Shown: positions 17,688 through 25,708 of the stretch, one piece after another
Layout: each line of letters opens with the position of its first letter
Position numbering within the stretch: position 1 is the first letter of the stretch
Source: Sphingobium nicotianae
GTDB lineage: Bacteria > Pseudomonadota > Alphaproteobacteria > Sphingomonadales > Sphingomonadaceae
Length of the DNA: 64,000 nt
Assembly: GCF_018603885.1 (NCBI RefSeq)
Contig: NZ_JAHGAW010000003.1
Location: 186,001 to 250,000, forward strand
Reading direction: 5' to 3'
Made by a program: the position numbers and the translations under genes
The notes under the pieces: model-generated
Database searches by the model: none
The model's input: the letters and a program-made list of their open reading frames with translations, nothing else
What the model was told of the DNA's origin: nothing

Positions 17688-18410
17688 TCAGGAAGCCATC
17701 TCGAAGATGATCTGGTCGGCGTCATGCGCCCGCAACCGGTCCCGCGCGCTACGCACGGTCCAGCACAGCAACGGCAGGCGGCGCCGCCGGGGAATCGCAC
17801 GGGCTTTGGGAAGGTCGCGCACGTCACAGGCGATGAAATGGGGCATGGCGCGCGCGATTGCCAGAGCAAGATCACGCCGCGCGGTGATCCCGGTGCGATG
17901 CCGCCGACCGATGACGAGGCCGCGCGCGACATCGGGCCGGTGCCGGGCGAACCAGTGGCACATCAGAGGGTCGAAGCTCATCACGGCGGCCAGCGCGCCG
18001 CGATGAGCGCTCAAGTCCCGTGCCACGGCGGCGCAGAGCCGCGCGCAACCGTGCGGGCCGTCGTCCGACTTGAGTTCGATAAGCAGGGGCGTCTGCGTGC
18101 CGGTCAGCGCCAGCAACGCTGAGAGGCTTGGCACCGCTTCCTCGCTTCCCATCAGACGCAGGGCCTGGCGCATGTCAGCCGCCAGCCCGGCGAATCGCCC
18201 GCGACGCCCAGTCAGCCGGTCGGTCCGCCGGTCGTGAAACACATAGGCGATGCCATCGCGGCTCAGGCGCACATCGCATTCGACACCATAGCCCGCCGCG
18301 ATCGCATCGCGCACGGCGGCGAGGCTGTTCTCCGGCACGCCCCCCTTGTGCAGGCCGCGATGCGCGAAGGGCCGGTCTGTCAGGAAATCGCGCGGCGCGG
18401 ACGCCCGCAT
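17688..18410 (-). CDS. Glycerophosphodiester phosphodiesterase family protein
   Basis: A 240-residue GDPD TIM barrel. The catalytic region is FAHRGLHKGGVPENSLAAV, then GVECDVRLSRDGIAYVFHDRRTDRLTG, giving the H-R..E..E-D..HD set, and LLIELKSDD. The C-terminal CWTVR strand is also typical. No signal peptide, so probably cytosolic, releasing glycerol-3-phosphate from glycerophosphodiesters. It starts two bases after the upstream RidA gene stop and abuts the next gene, so it is the middle of a three-gene transcript. Confidence 0.88.
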   Translation of the reverse strand: MRASAPRDFLTDRPFAHRGLHKGGVPENSLAAVRDAIAAGYGVECDVRLSRDGIAYVFHDRRTDRLTGRRGRFAGLAADMRQALRLMGSEEAVPSLSALLALTGTQTPLLIELKSDDGPHGCARLCAAVARDLSAHRGALAAVMSFDPLMCHWFARHRPDVARGLVIGRRHRTGITARRDLALAIARAMPHFIACDVRDLPKARAIPRRRRLPLLCWTVRSARDRLRAHDADQIIFEMAS

Positions 18411-18412
18411 GA

Positions 18413-18877
18413 TCAGGGGCGGACGAGGACGATCGCGTCGATCTCGACCGACGCATCGAGCGGCAACACCGGCACACTCACAGCACTGCGGGCGTGACGC
18501 CCGGCCTCGCCGAAGATGCGCACCATCATCTCGGAGGCACCATTGGCGACCTTGGGCTGGTCCGTGAAATCGGCGGTGCTGGCAATGAAGGCACCAAGCT
18601 TGACGATTCGCTCGACCCGGTCGAGGTCGCCCAGCGCGCCCTTCATCTGCGCGACCAGCATCAGCGCGCAGCGCTCCGCCGCCGCCTGGCCCCAGGCGAG
18701 ATCATGATCGCTGCCGATCTTGCCGGTCATGAGGACGCCGTCAGGCCCGAACGGCAACTGCCCGGAGATATGGAGCAGATTGCCCGCCAGCACGGTCGGC
18801 ACATAGGCCGCCACGGGGGCAGCGGGCGCGGGCAGGGCAATGCCCTCGGCGGCGAGATGAAGTTCGATCCGGCTCAT
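18413..18877 (-). CDS. RidA family (YjgF/YER057c/UK114) protein
   Basis: A 154-residue protein of the RidA superfamily in the longer YjgH/YoaB-like class. Blocks are LLHISGQLPFGPDG, TGKIGSD, AAERCALMLVAQMKGALGDLD, VERIVKLGAFIAS and ARSAVSVPVLPLDASVEIDAIV. The last contains the conserved hydrophobic strand but not the catalytic arginine context of canonical RidA (R-x-A at the usual site reads RSAV), so deaminase activity is uncertain. The ATG at 18875-18877 has only a weak ribosome site. First gene of the RidA-GDPD-acyltransferase unit; the 260 bases upstream hold no gene I can support. Confidence 0.87.
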   Translation of the reverse strand: MSRIELHLAAEGIALPAPAAPVAAYVPTVLAGNLLHISGQLPFGPDGVLMTGKIGSDHDLAWGQAAAERCALMLVAQMKGALGDLDRVERIVKLGAFIASTADFTDQPKVANGASEMMVRIFGEAGRHARSAVSVPVLPLDASVEIDAIVLVRP

Positions 18878-19138
18878 GCCGCGAGCCACAGCATGAGCCG
18901 CAAGGAAGGTCAAGCGGCGTCGCGGCCGGACGGCAAAGGCGCGGGGCCGCAGGGGCGTGTGCCGAGCCTGCCATCCGGTCCGATATCTTGCCAAGGCCGA
19001 GGCGCGCCGATCCGCAAGCCGGCAAACAGGCCGGCGTGCGCCCTGCCACCGCACCCCTCCTGTCGGGAGCCGGTCTCGCCGACCCGCTCATGCCCTCGCG
19101 ATGCTGACAACCCTGCCTCAATCCCGCGCTGGTTCGCG

Positions 19139-19777
19139 CTAAATTGCGGCAATCACCTCGTCATGCTCATCCAGCCGCGCGGTGATCCACGCCTCCGTGC
19201 GCGCCCAGTCGTCGATCCGGGCATGGGCGTCCCTCGCGGTCTCGACGTGCGGCGCCATTTCCGGCTCGCCGACCATATGCAGCCGCCACACCTGCGGCGC
19301 ATCCCTGGCGACGGACACGTGGTTGCTGGCGAGATCGTCCAGGAAGAAGGCAAGCGATGGCCGTCTTTCCGCGATCAGTCGGGCGACGGTCGGCCCCTTC
19401 GCGCTACCCCGGCCATTGCCGATCACCTGGTAGGGCAGGCCGTGGGCGTGGATCTGGTCCGCCCGCGCCTGGCCGAGCGTCTCGGCGATGTTGGTGACGA
19501 TCACGATGTCAGCGCGCTTCGCCAGCCGCGCCGTCGCCTCGACCGCCCCCGCGATCGGCGTCTGGCGGTGCATCTCGGTTTCGAAGAAGGCCGACAGCAG
19601 AGCCCAGATCTGCGCGCGTTCGACCGGATCACCGCTGTCCTTGTGTTGCAGCGCCCGCTCGAAGCCTTGCGTGAAGTCGAAATGGATGCCGTGCAACTCT
19701 TCGAGCCAGCCGCGAAACGGCACGACCATGTGCATCAGCACTTCGTCGCAATCGCTGATGATGAGCGGGCGGGTCAC
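19139..19777 (-). CDS. HAD-like hydrolase
   Basis: A 212-residue HAD-type protein with motif I LIISDCDEVLMHM (D9 and D11), motif II VIVTNIAE, a lysine in GNGRGSAKGP and an acidic motif IV in AFFLDDLASNHVSVA. Between motif I and II is a helical cap. Substrate unknown. The ATG overlaps the stop of the upstream DUF3572 gene by four bases, so the two are translationally coupled. Confidence 0.8.
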   Translation of the reverse strand: MTRPLIISDCDEVLMHMVVPFRGWLEELHGIHFDFTQGFERALQHKDSGDPVERAQIWALLSAFFETEMHRQTPIAGAVEATARLAKRADIVIVTNIAETLGQARADQIHAHGLPYQVIGNGRGSAKGPTVARLIAERRPSLAFFLDDLASNHVSVARDAPQVWRLHMVGEPEMAPHVETARDAHARIDDWARTEAWITARLDEHDEVIAAI

Positions 19778-20046
19778 CGGCCTATCCGCCCGCGCACCGC
19801 GATGATGTCTGCGGGCCTCACCTCCAGCGCCTCCGCGCAGGCGATCAGATCTGGCTCATGGTTGATCACGAAGTCCATAAGCGCACACAGGGTCACGCGA
19901 TTGCCCAGGCCCGCGCGCAGATCGTCTGGCGTGAGACCGGTGAGCGCCAGCATTCGTTCCGCACGTGCGAGATCCGCCACGATCCATCCGATAAGGAGCA
20001 GTGCCATGCTTTCGTCGGCATCGCTGTTCGGATAGGGGTGGCGCAT
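19774..20046 (-). CDS. DUF3572 domain protein
   Basis: A 90-residue helical protein. The pattern MALLLIGWIVADLARAERMLALTGLTPDDLRAGLGN and then ALMDFVINHEPDLIACAEAL fits DUF3572, a small alphaproteobacterial family of unknown function. It is coupled to the HAD gene and divergent from divK, with only about 60 bases between the two starts. This arrangement suggests a shared promoter region. Confidence 0.83.
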   Translation of the reverse strand: MRHPYPNSDADESMALLLIGWIVADLARAERMLALTGLTPDDLRAGLGNRVTLCALMDFVINHEPDLIACAEALEVRPADIIAVRGRIGR

Positions 20047-20109
20047 CTGGCTGGTTTGCTTTCGGCATCATTGCCAATGAACGGCACGTCCGTTGGTGTG
20101 GGAGAATTC

Positions 20110-20484
20110 GTGTCAAAACGCGTCCTGGTTGTCGAGGATAATGAGCTCAACCTGAAGCTCTTTTGCGACCTGCTCCGTGCCCATGGCCATGAGACGGCCG
20201 CGGTACGCGACGGGCGCGATGCGTTCGGTCGCGCCAACGAGTTCCTTCCCGATCTCATCATCACCGATATCCAGCTGCCGCACGTGACCGGGCTCGATCT
20301 CATCGCCTCGTTCCGCGCCGACCCGGTTCTCGCCACTGTCCCCATCATGGCGGTGACGGCCTATGCGGGTCTGGGCGATGAGGAGCGCATCCGCGCGGCG
20401 GGCGCCAGCGCCTATGTCTCCAAGCCGATCTCGGTGCTGCGCTTCATGGATGTCGTGAACGGGCTGATCAGTCAGCCCGCTTGA
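20110..20484 (+). CDS. divK: Single-domain response regulator DivK
   Basis: A 124-residue receiver domain with no output domain. It starts SKRVLVVEDNELNLKLFCDLL, with acidic pocket E9/D10, phospho-acceptor D53 in LIITDIQLPHVTGL, T83 in AVTAY and K105 in VSKPISV. This matches DivK, the cell-fate regulator that modulates DivL/CckA in alphaproteobacteria. The start is GTG at 20110 after a GGGAGA site. No pleD follows it here, unlike in Caulobacter. It is convergent with rpmG. Confidence 0.87.
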   Translation: MSKRVLVVEDNELNLKLFCDLLRAHGHETAAVRDGRDAFGRANEFLPDLIITDIQLPHVTGLDLIASFRADPVLATVPIMAVTAYAGLGDEERIRAAGASAYVSKPISVLRFMDVVNGLISQPA

Positions 20485-20509
20485 AAACGGCCGAGCGCAA
20501 ACGAACCAA

Positions 20510-20533
20510 GGCCCGGATCTTTCGACCCAGGCC
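20510..20533. terminator. Possible shared terminator between divK and rpmG
   Basis: An imperfect hairpin, GGCCCGGATC-TTTC-GACCCAGGCC, between the convergent genes. On the minus strand it is followed by a modest T-rich stretch, on the plus strand by CTTCCC, so it is a weak call. Confidence 0.35.
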
Positions 20534-20589
20534 CTTCCCGTCGAGTCGCAGATTGCTCGGGCGGCCGATCGGACGCCCGGCACAGCGGC

Positions 20590-20757
20590 TTACTTGATCT
20601 TGGCTTCCTTGAACTCGACGTGCTTGCGCGCGACGGGATCATACTTCCGGAAGCTCATCTTCTCGGTCGTGTTGCGCGGATTCTTCTTCGTCACGTAGAA
20701 AAAACCCGTGTCAGCCGAGCTGACCAGCTTGATCTTCACTGTGGCTGGCTTCGCCAT
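20590..20757 (-). CDS. rpmG: 50S ribosomal protein L33
   Basis: A 55-residue basic protein, [18 protein letters not shown]..., with [10 protein letters not shown] and a [20 protein letters not shown] tail, the full L33 pattern. It contains no cysteine, so it is the zinc-free (C-) form. The ATG is at 20755-20757; an in-frame extension upstream is not conserved. L33 sits near the ribosomal E site of the large subunit. It is convergent with divK. Confidence 0.97.
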   Translation of the reverse strand: MAKPATVKIKLVSSADTGFFYVTKKNPRNTTEKMSFRKYDPVARKHVEFKEAKIK

Positions 20758-21066
20758 GGCCCGGTTCCTCAACAAAAAGCGCGCCAGCCTGCGCGAGACA
20801 GGGGAAGACGCTGAAGCTCATCGAAATATGGACGCCGCCTTGCGCGCAACGTCCGGTTCGGCGGCGGCCAATGCGGGAATCGCAAGGCTTTGTCAAGCTT
20901 GCGGCCGTTCCGCTCCGTCTTGCAACGGGATGGGTCGGATGCGCTCGCCAAGGGCAACGGGGTGTTAACCCTGATCGTGCAGGATGCGAAGCGTCATGGG
21001 GAAGCCACATACGGCTGCCACGGAACAAGGCCAGAGGGTTGGCCATCGCTTTGGGGGGAGGGATGC
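20758..21066. other. Intergenic region between rpmG and the 21067 gene
   Basis: About 310 bases without a gene I can support. It must hold the rpmG promoter (minus strand) and the promoter of the 21067 gene (plus strand). The latter gene has a strong G-rich ribosome site, GGGGGGAGGG, at about 21052-21061. Confidence 0.5.
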
Positions 21067-21381
21067 ATGCGACATGATGCGGCATTGGTAATCCAGAGCC
21101 AGCTACTAAGCCGAATCGAGGCACTGCAGGGCAGTTGCGCCACCCTCTCGCTCGCCAGCCTGTGTGACCAGCTCGACGATCTGCGCGGCTTCGCGCGGCA
21201 CAACGGCTTCGAGGCAGTGGAAGGGCTTGCGAGCCTCCTTGAGTCCGTCGTCGCCTATAACGGCCATCGCCAAGTGGCGCTCACCTATTTCTCGCTAATG
21301 CTCGAAGCCGCACAGGGCGACGCGACGCCCGATTCGGCACGCGTGTTCCTCGCTGCCGCGGCGCTGCGCGGCTGCCGCTGA
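21067..21381 (+). CDS. Small helical protein of unknown function
   Basis: A 104-residue protein starting MRHDAALVIQSQLLSRIEALQG. It is predicted all-helical, with no signal peptide or membrane segment, and two cysteines in the middle region (GSCATLSLASLCDQL) plus one at the C-terminus. The strong GGGGGGAGGG site a few bases before the ATG makes the start convincing. It is separated by 12 bases from the downstream GDT1-like membrane gene, so they are likely co-transcribed. I do not recognise the family; it looks like a conserved sphingomonad hypothetical. Confidence 0.65.
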   Translation: MRHDAALVIQSQLLSRIEALQGSCATLSLASLCDQLDDLRGFARHNGFEAVEGLASLLESVVAYNGHRQVALTYFSLMLEAAQGDATPDSARVFLAAAALRGCR

Positions 21382-21393
21382 ACGCGGCGCGTC

Positions 21394-21933
21394 ATGGACG
21401 CCCTGCTGCTCGCCCTGCTGCTCGGGCTCGCGCTCGATCAGGGTGATCGCTCGCAGCGCCTCGCACGCGAACTCGGTCCCCGCCAACTGGTCCCAGTCAC
21501 GCTGGTGATCGTTGCAAGCGCCGTCATCGCGGTCCTGCTCGGCCTTAGCATCGCATCCTTCCTGAAGGGACCGGCAGGCCTCCTGTTCTTCGCCATCGCG
21601 CTCGGGCTCGGTGCCTCCGGCCTGCTGCTGCCTCCGAGCCCGGCCAAGGCATCGGCGCCGGCCGGCAGAACGTCCCTCATCATCCAGCTCCTGGCCCATC
21701 GGCTCGGCAATGGCTCCTCCTTCCTGCTCGTCGGCATCGTGGCGCTCACCGGCAATGGCTGGGCGACGGCGCTCGGTGGATCGCTTGGCGGCCTCGCCGC
21801 ACTGCTGCCGCTCCTGCTCGCCGGGCACGCTTACGAGAAGGCGCTGCCGCTGTGTGTCATCCGCCCGTTGCTCGGCGGCCTGCTGTTGCTGGCAGGTCTC
21901 GGCTGCGCCCTGGGTGCGCTGGGACTGGTCTGA
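21394..21933 (+). CDS. GDT1/UPF0016-like membrane protein with degenerate motifs
   Basis: A 179-residue protein that is almost entirely membrane segments (about six). Near the start is DQGDRSQRLA, which resembles the first E-x-G-D-K/R-S/T-Q motif of UPF0016/GDT1 cation transporters, with the leading glutamate shifted to DQ. The matching place in the second half reads AHRLGNGSSF, where the charged E-x-G-D-K-T residues are largely replaced. The length fits the family (about 190). So this is probably a diverged GDT1-like protein, and transport activity is doubtful. It follows the 21067 gene closely. Confidence 0.6.
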   Translation: MDALLLALLLGLALDQGDRSQRLARELGPRQLVPVTLVIVASAVIAVLLGLSIASFLKGPAGLLFFAIALGLGASGLLLPPSPAKASAPAGRTSLIIQLLAHRLGNGSSFLLVGIVALTGNGWATALGGSLGGLAALLPLLLAGHAYEKALPLCVIRPLLGGLLLLAGLGCALGALGLV

Positions 21934-22053
21934 CCGGACGATCGGCGCAGTCGATCAATCTATGCGAAGGGATTGGTTCGTCGGGCCGGATCCAGCATGG
22001 CATATTGCGCGTATTGCGTAAAACCAGCCGAACTCGGCATCCAGACGGAGGCG

Positions 22054-22548
22054 ATGATGACCAACAATGCGCTCAAGACACCGACAGATCTCAAGGCGAA
22101 TGCCGTCGCGGCCGTGGCGGACGCGCTCAATGGCCTGCTTGCCGACAGCTTCGCGCTCTACCTCAAGACCAAGAATTTCCACTGGCACGTATCAGGTCCA
22201 CATTTCCGCGACTATCATCTGATGTTCGACGAGCAGGCGGCGGAGATCTTTGCGACGACCGACCTCATCGCCGAGCGCGTGCGCAAGACGGGCAATACCA
22301 CCCTGCGTTCCATCGGCGACATCGCCAAGCGGCAGAGCGTCAAGGATAATGACCAGGATTTCGTGACGCCGGCCGACATGCTGGCGGAATTGCGCGCAGA
22401 CAACCTCGCTTTTGTCCAGGCGCTGCGCGCCGCCAAAGAAGTGGCCGGCGCGGCGGGCGACAATGCCACTGACAGCCTGATCGACGACTGGACGGATGCT
22501 GCCGAGCGGCGCGCCTGGTTCCTGTTCGAGGCTGGCCGCGGGGCGTAA
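22054..22548 (+). CDS. dps: Dps ferritin-like DNA-protection protein
   Basis: A 164-residue Dps/bacterioferritin-type four-helix protein. The ferroxidase ligands are in KNFHWHVSGPHFRDYHLMFDEQAAEIF, with the partner DLIAERVR and later D/E residues. Dps dodecamers oxidise and store iron and shield DNA under oxidative stress. The double ATG at 22054/22057 follows a GGAGG site. A symmetric terminator follows the stop. Confidence 0.93.
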   Translation: MMTNNALKTPTDLKANAVAAVADALNGLLADSFALYLKTKNFHWHVSGPHFRDYHLMFDEQAAEIFATTDLIAERVRKTGNTTLRSIGDIAKRQSVKDNDQDFVTPADMLAELRADNLAFVQALRAAKEVAGAAGDNATDSLIDDWTDAAERRAWFLFEAGRGA

Positions 22549-22565
22549 GGCGATCAGACGGAAAC

Positions 22566-22605
22566 GAAAAACGGGCCGGAAGCATCGCTCCCGGCCCGTT
22601 TTTCT
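22566..22605. terminator. Bidirectional intrinsic terminator between dps and the cold-shock gene
   Basis: A hairpin ACGGGCCGG...CCGGCCCGT with an AAAA run on the left and TTTTT on the right, so both strands read as stem plus U-run. It serves the two convergent genes. Confidence 0.9.
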
Positions 22606-22632
22606 TGGGACGATCCAATCGAATCGACCGAA

Positions 22633-23448
22633 TCAGTCGGCCTTGCTGTTCAGATTGACGGCGGCATATTTGCCGCGACGATCGACCTCGAGCTCGAAGT
22701 CCAGCCGGTCGCCTTCCTGCAGCGAGCTCATGCCCGCGCGCTCGACGGCGCTGATGTGCACGAAGGCATCGGGCTGACCATCGTCGCGCTGGATGAAGCC
22801 GAAGCCCTTCATGGCGTTGAAGAACTTGACCGTGCCGCTTGCGCGCTCGCCGGTGAGCTGACGTTGCGGGCCACGATCACCACCGCCGCCCGGGCCGCCA
22901 CGATCACCGCGATCTTCGCGCTCCGGAACCGGCAGGGGCTCACCCTCGATCTGCAGCTCGGTCGCCGAGATCTTGCCGCCGCGATCGACGAGCGTGAACT
23001 TGAGCTGCTGACCCTCGGCCAGACCGGTCAGGCCCGCCTGCTCGACAGCGCTGATGTGCACGAACACGTCCTCGCCGCCATCGTCACGGACGATGAAGCC
23101 GAAGCCCTTCTGGCCATTGAAGAATTTGACGACACCAGACCCTTCGCCGACGACCTGGGCCGGCATGCCGCCACGGGCACCGCCACCACCACCGCCGCCG
23201 CCGCCGCCGCCGCGGAAACCACCGCCGCCACCGCCGCTGCGGAAACCGCCGCCGCCACCGCCGCCGCGATCACCAAAACCGCCGCCGCCAAAGCCGCCGC
23301 GGTCACCACCATAGCCACCGCCACCGCCGAAACGATCACCGCCGCCGAAGCCGCCACGATCGCTACCATATCCGCCGTCAAAACTCGGTTCCCCGAAGCC
23401 GTCCCGCTTGTCCTTGCCGCGCCCGCGGCGTCCTCTGTCGAAACTCAT
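22633..23448 (-). CDS. Glycine-rich double cold-shock-domain protein
   Basis: A 271-residue RNA-binding protein. Residues about 20-95 are a glycine/arginine-rich, RGG-like tract (GGYGSDRGGFGGGDRFGG and long glycine runs). Two cold-shock domains follow: GSGVVKFFNGQKGFGFIVRD...DVFVHIS (about 102-168) and SGTVKFFNAMKGFGFIQRD...AFVHISAVERAG (about 203-268). Both keep the RNP-1 (KGFGFI) and RNP-2 (VFVHIS/AFVHIS) motifs. A double cold-shock domain is usual in alphaproteobacteria; the long N-terminal glycine tract is not. It could drive RNA condensation or annealing by inference. Confidence 0.88.
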   Translation of the reverse strand: MSFDRGRRGRGKDKRDGFGEPSFDGGYGSDRGGFGGGDRFGGGGGYGGDRGGFGGGGFGDRGGGGGGGFRSGGGGGGFRGGGGGGGGGGGARGGMPAQVVGEGSGVVKFFNGQKGFGFIVRDDGGEDVFVHISAVEQAGLTGLAEGQQLKFTLVDRGGKISATELQIEGEPLPVPEREDRGDRGGPGGGGDRGPQRQLTGERASGTVKFFNAMKGFGFIQRDDGQPDAFVHISAVERAGMSSLQEGDRLDFELEVDRRGKYAAVNLNSKAD

Positions 23449-23726
23449 GCCCTGTTAGTCACTTTCGCTCGTCCACCAATGATCCTCGCCTATGCTGGAC
23501 GACCTGCACAGGGACTCGGCCGGAGCCAAACTCAGCCAAGTTTCGCTATAACGCTATTTATCCACAAGCGCGAATGATTTTGGTGCGACTCACCGTGCGT
23601 CAGCGTTTCATTGTCGCAAGTCTCGAAATTCCGCGATTCAGGGAAGATCTCTTCACGCGATTCGGACGTTTGGTGTCTTTGTCAGGAAGGTTTCCCTGTG
23701 GGCAACAACTGTCTAAGGAAGCGGGC

Positions 23727-24344
23727 ATGAGCGTATATCTTCATGAAGAAGACCTGCCCGCTGGCGTGCTCGCCGATGGCCCGGTCGCAATCGATACCGA
23801 AACCATGGGTCTGATCACACCGCGCGATCGTCTCTGCCTTGTGCAGATCAGCGATGGCAAGGGCGACGAGCATCTCGTCCGCTTCCAGCCGGGCAGCAGC
23901 TACGCCGCGCCCAACCTGCGCGCGATCGTCGCCGATCCGAACCGGATCAAGCTCTTTCATTTCGGCCGCTTCGATATCGCCGCCCTCCAGCATTATCTGG
24001 GGGTGCTGGCCGCGCCGGTCTATTGCACCAAGATCGCGTCACGCCTGGTCCGCACCTATACGGACCGGCACGGCCTCAAGGAGATCGTGCGCGAGCTGCT
24101 CGGCTTCGACATCAGCAAGCAGCAGCAGAGTTCGGACTGGGGCGGCCCGGTGTTGAGCGATGCCCAGCGCGATTATGCCGCATCCGACGTACGCTATCTG
24201 CACGCGCTCAAGGCCGAACTCGACGTGCGGCTGGAGCGCGAAGGGCGCATGGCGCTCGCTCAGGCCTGTTTCGATTTTCTGCCGCATCGTGCTCTGCTCG
24301 ATCTTGCCGGCTGGCCGGAGATCGACATCTTCGCCCATGCCTAG
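23727..24344 (+). CDS. Ribonuclease D-like 3'-5' exonuclease (no HRDC domain)
   Basis: A 205-residue DEDDy exonuclease. Motif Exo I is VAIDTETMGL, Exo II is FHFGRFDIAAL, and Exo III is RDYAASDVRYL with the tyrosine. Classical RNase D is about 375 residues with HRDC domains; this is the short single-domain form common next to lptC in alphaproteobacteria. The ATG follows AAGGAAGCGG; a longer frame upstream is not conserved. Its stop overlaps the lptC start by eight bases, so it heads the lptC-lptA transcript. Confidence 0.9.
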   Translation: MSVYLHEEDLPAGVLADGPVAIDTETMGLITPRDRLCLVQISDGKGDEHLVRFQPGSSYAAPNLRAIVADPNRIKLFHFGRFDIAALQHYLGVLAAPVYCTKIASRLVRTYTDRHGLKEIVRELLGFDISKQQQSSDWGGPVLSDAQRDYAASDVRYLHALKAELDVRLEREGRMALAQACFDFLPHRALLDLAGWPEIDIFAHA

Positions 24345-25020
24345 CGGAAATATCCTGACCGGTGACGAGCTGCAGCTCTCCGCGCAAGCGACGGCTCAGC
24401 GCAGCAAGCGGCAGCACTGGGCCGCGCCGGGCGGCGGCCATGATCGTCTCGTCACCCTGCTCAAACGCAGTCTGCCGGTGGTGGCGCTCGCCCTTGGCGT
24501 GCTGCTGTTGGCAGCGCCCTTCACACATGAGACCGAAGTCAGCTTCGTACTCGACAAGAACAAGGTCGATATGGCGAGCGAGCGGCTGAAAGTCGTGGAA
24601 GCGCTCTACCGCGGCGAGGATTCGCGCGGCCGCCCATTTTCGCTGCGCGCCGGCTCGGCGCTCCAGCGCAGCTCGCGCGATCCAATCGTGGAACTGAACG
24701 AGCTCGAAGCGCGTCTGCAGATGGAAAATGGCGGCGCCGTCGTCACGGCCCAGCGGGGCAACTACAATCTCGATAAGGAAACCGTGGGTATCGTCGGCCC
24801 GATTCAGTTTCAGAGCGCTGACGGCTATCGACTGACCACGCGCGACGTCGACATTCAGCTCGAGCAGCGCAAGCTGCATAGCCGGGGCAGCGTCGAAGGG
24901 CGCATGCCGACCGGCACGTTCCGCGCCGACCATCTGAATGCCGATCTGGAAGGGCGCACGGTCACGCTGGAGGGCAACGCCCGCTTGCGCATCGAACAAT
25001 TTGGACGCAAAGGGCCGTGA
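24337..25020 (+). CDS. lptC: LPS export ABC transporter periplasmic protein LptC
   Basis: A 227-residue single-pass inner membrane protein. The membrane segment SLPVVALALGVLLLAAPF is at about 46-63 after a basic cytosolic tail. The periplasmic LptC/OstA-like fold follows (SERLKVVEALYRGEDSRGRPFSLRAG; GYRLTTRDVDIQLEQRKLHSRGSVEG). LptC joins the LptBFG machine to the LptA bridge. It overlaps the upstream exonuclease gene and, by one base, the lptA start (TGATG). Confidence 0.9.
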   Translation: MPSGNILTGDELQLSAQATAQRSKRQHWAAPGGGHDRLVTLLKRSLPVVALALGVLLLAAPFTHETEVSFVLDKNKVDMASERLKVVEALYRGEDSRGRPFSLRAGSALQRSSRDPIVELNELEARLQMENGGAVVTAQRGNYNLDKETVGIVGPIQFQSADGYRLTTRDVDIQLEQRKLHSRGSVEGRMPTGTFRADHLNADLEGRTVTLEGNARLRIEQFGRKGP

Positions 25021-25550
25021 TGCTGCGCAGATCGCTGCCCCTTCTCGCCGCCGGCGCCGGCCTCGTCCTGCTGGGCACCGCGAACGCGCAGGTGCTCAAG
25101 GGGCACAATACCAGCGCGCCGGTCGATTTTTCGGCCGACCGCATCGAAGTGCAGGATCGCGCCGATCGCGTCGTCGTCTCCGGCAATGTACAGGTCACCC
25201 AGGCTGGCCTCACCCTGACGGCGCAACGACTGACCGTCGCCTATCATGATGCCAAGGGCATCGAGATCGACCGGCTCGACGCTTCGGGCGGCGTGGTGGT
25301 GACGCGCGGCGACGAGCGGGCGAGCGGCTCGGTCGCGATTTACGATCTCAACCGCAGGCTTATCACTCTGCTCGGTGGCGTGCAGTTGAGCCAGGGCGCC
25401 AACCGGCTTGCCGGCTCGCGCCTTGTCATCGATCTTGCCACTGGACGCTCGACCGTAGACGGGTCTGCCGCCAGCGGACCATCAGGCACCAGCACGTCGT
25501 CCAATGGCCGCGTCTCGGGCACGTTCAAGGTCCGCCAGCGTCCCAACTGA
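25020..25550 (+). CDS. lptA: LPS transport periplasmic protein LptA
   Basis: A 176-residue periplasmic protein with a signal peptide ending GTANAQV (about 24). It has an OstA/LptA beta-jellyroll: PVDFSADRIEVQDRADRVVVSGNVQVTQ, ITLLGGVQLSQGANRL, and SRLVIDLATGRSTV. LptA forms the bridge that carries lipopolysaccharide across the periplasm. The start overlaps the lptC stop. The tail is serine- and threonine-rich. A 158-base gap precedes lptB, so lptB may have its own promoter. Confidence 0.9.
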   Translation: MLRRSLPLLAAGAGLVLLGTANAQVLKGHNTSAPVDFSADRIEVQDRADRVVVSGNVQVTQAGLTLTAQRLTVAYHDAKGIEIDRLDASGGVVVTRGDERASGSVAIYDLNRRLITLLGGVQLSQGANRLAGSRLVIDLATGRSTVDGSAASGPSGTSTSSNGRVSGTFKVRQRPN

Positions 25551-25708
25551 CGACGACGGCGGGGGCGCCCGCCCGAAACTTTTTTCCGACAGTGCAATGC
25601 GGCTCGCCATGCAAATTTCCTGCCAGACCGAGATTGCAGCGCGCTTCGTAACGTGCCAGCAACGCATTTTGGGGCATATGGCGCAAGCATGGCGATGAGG
25701 ACGCGTAC

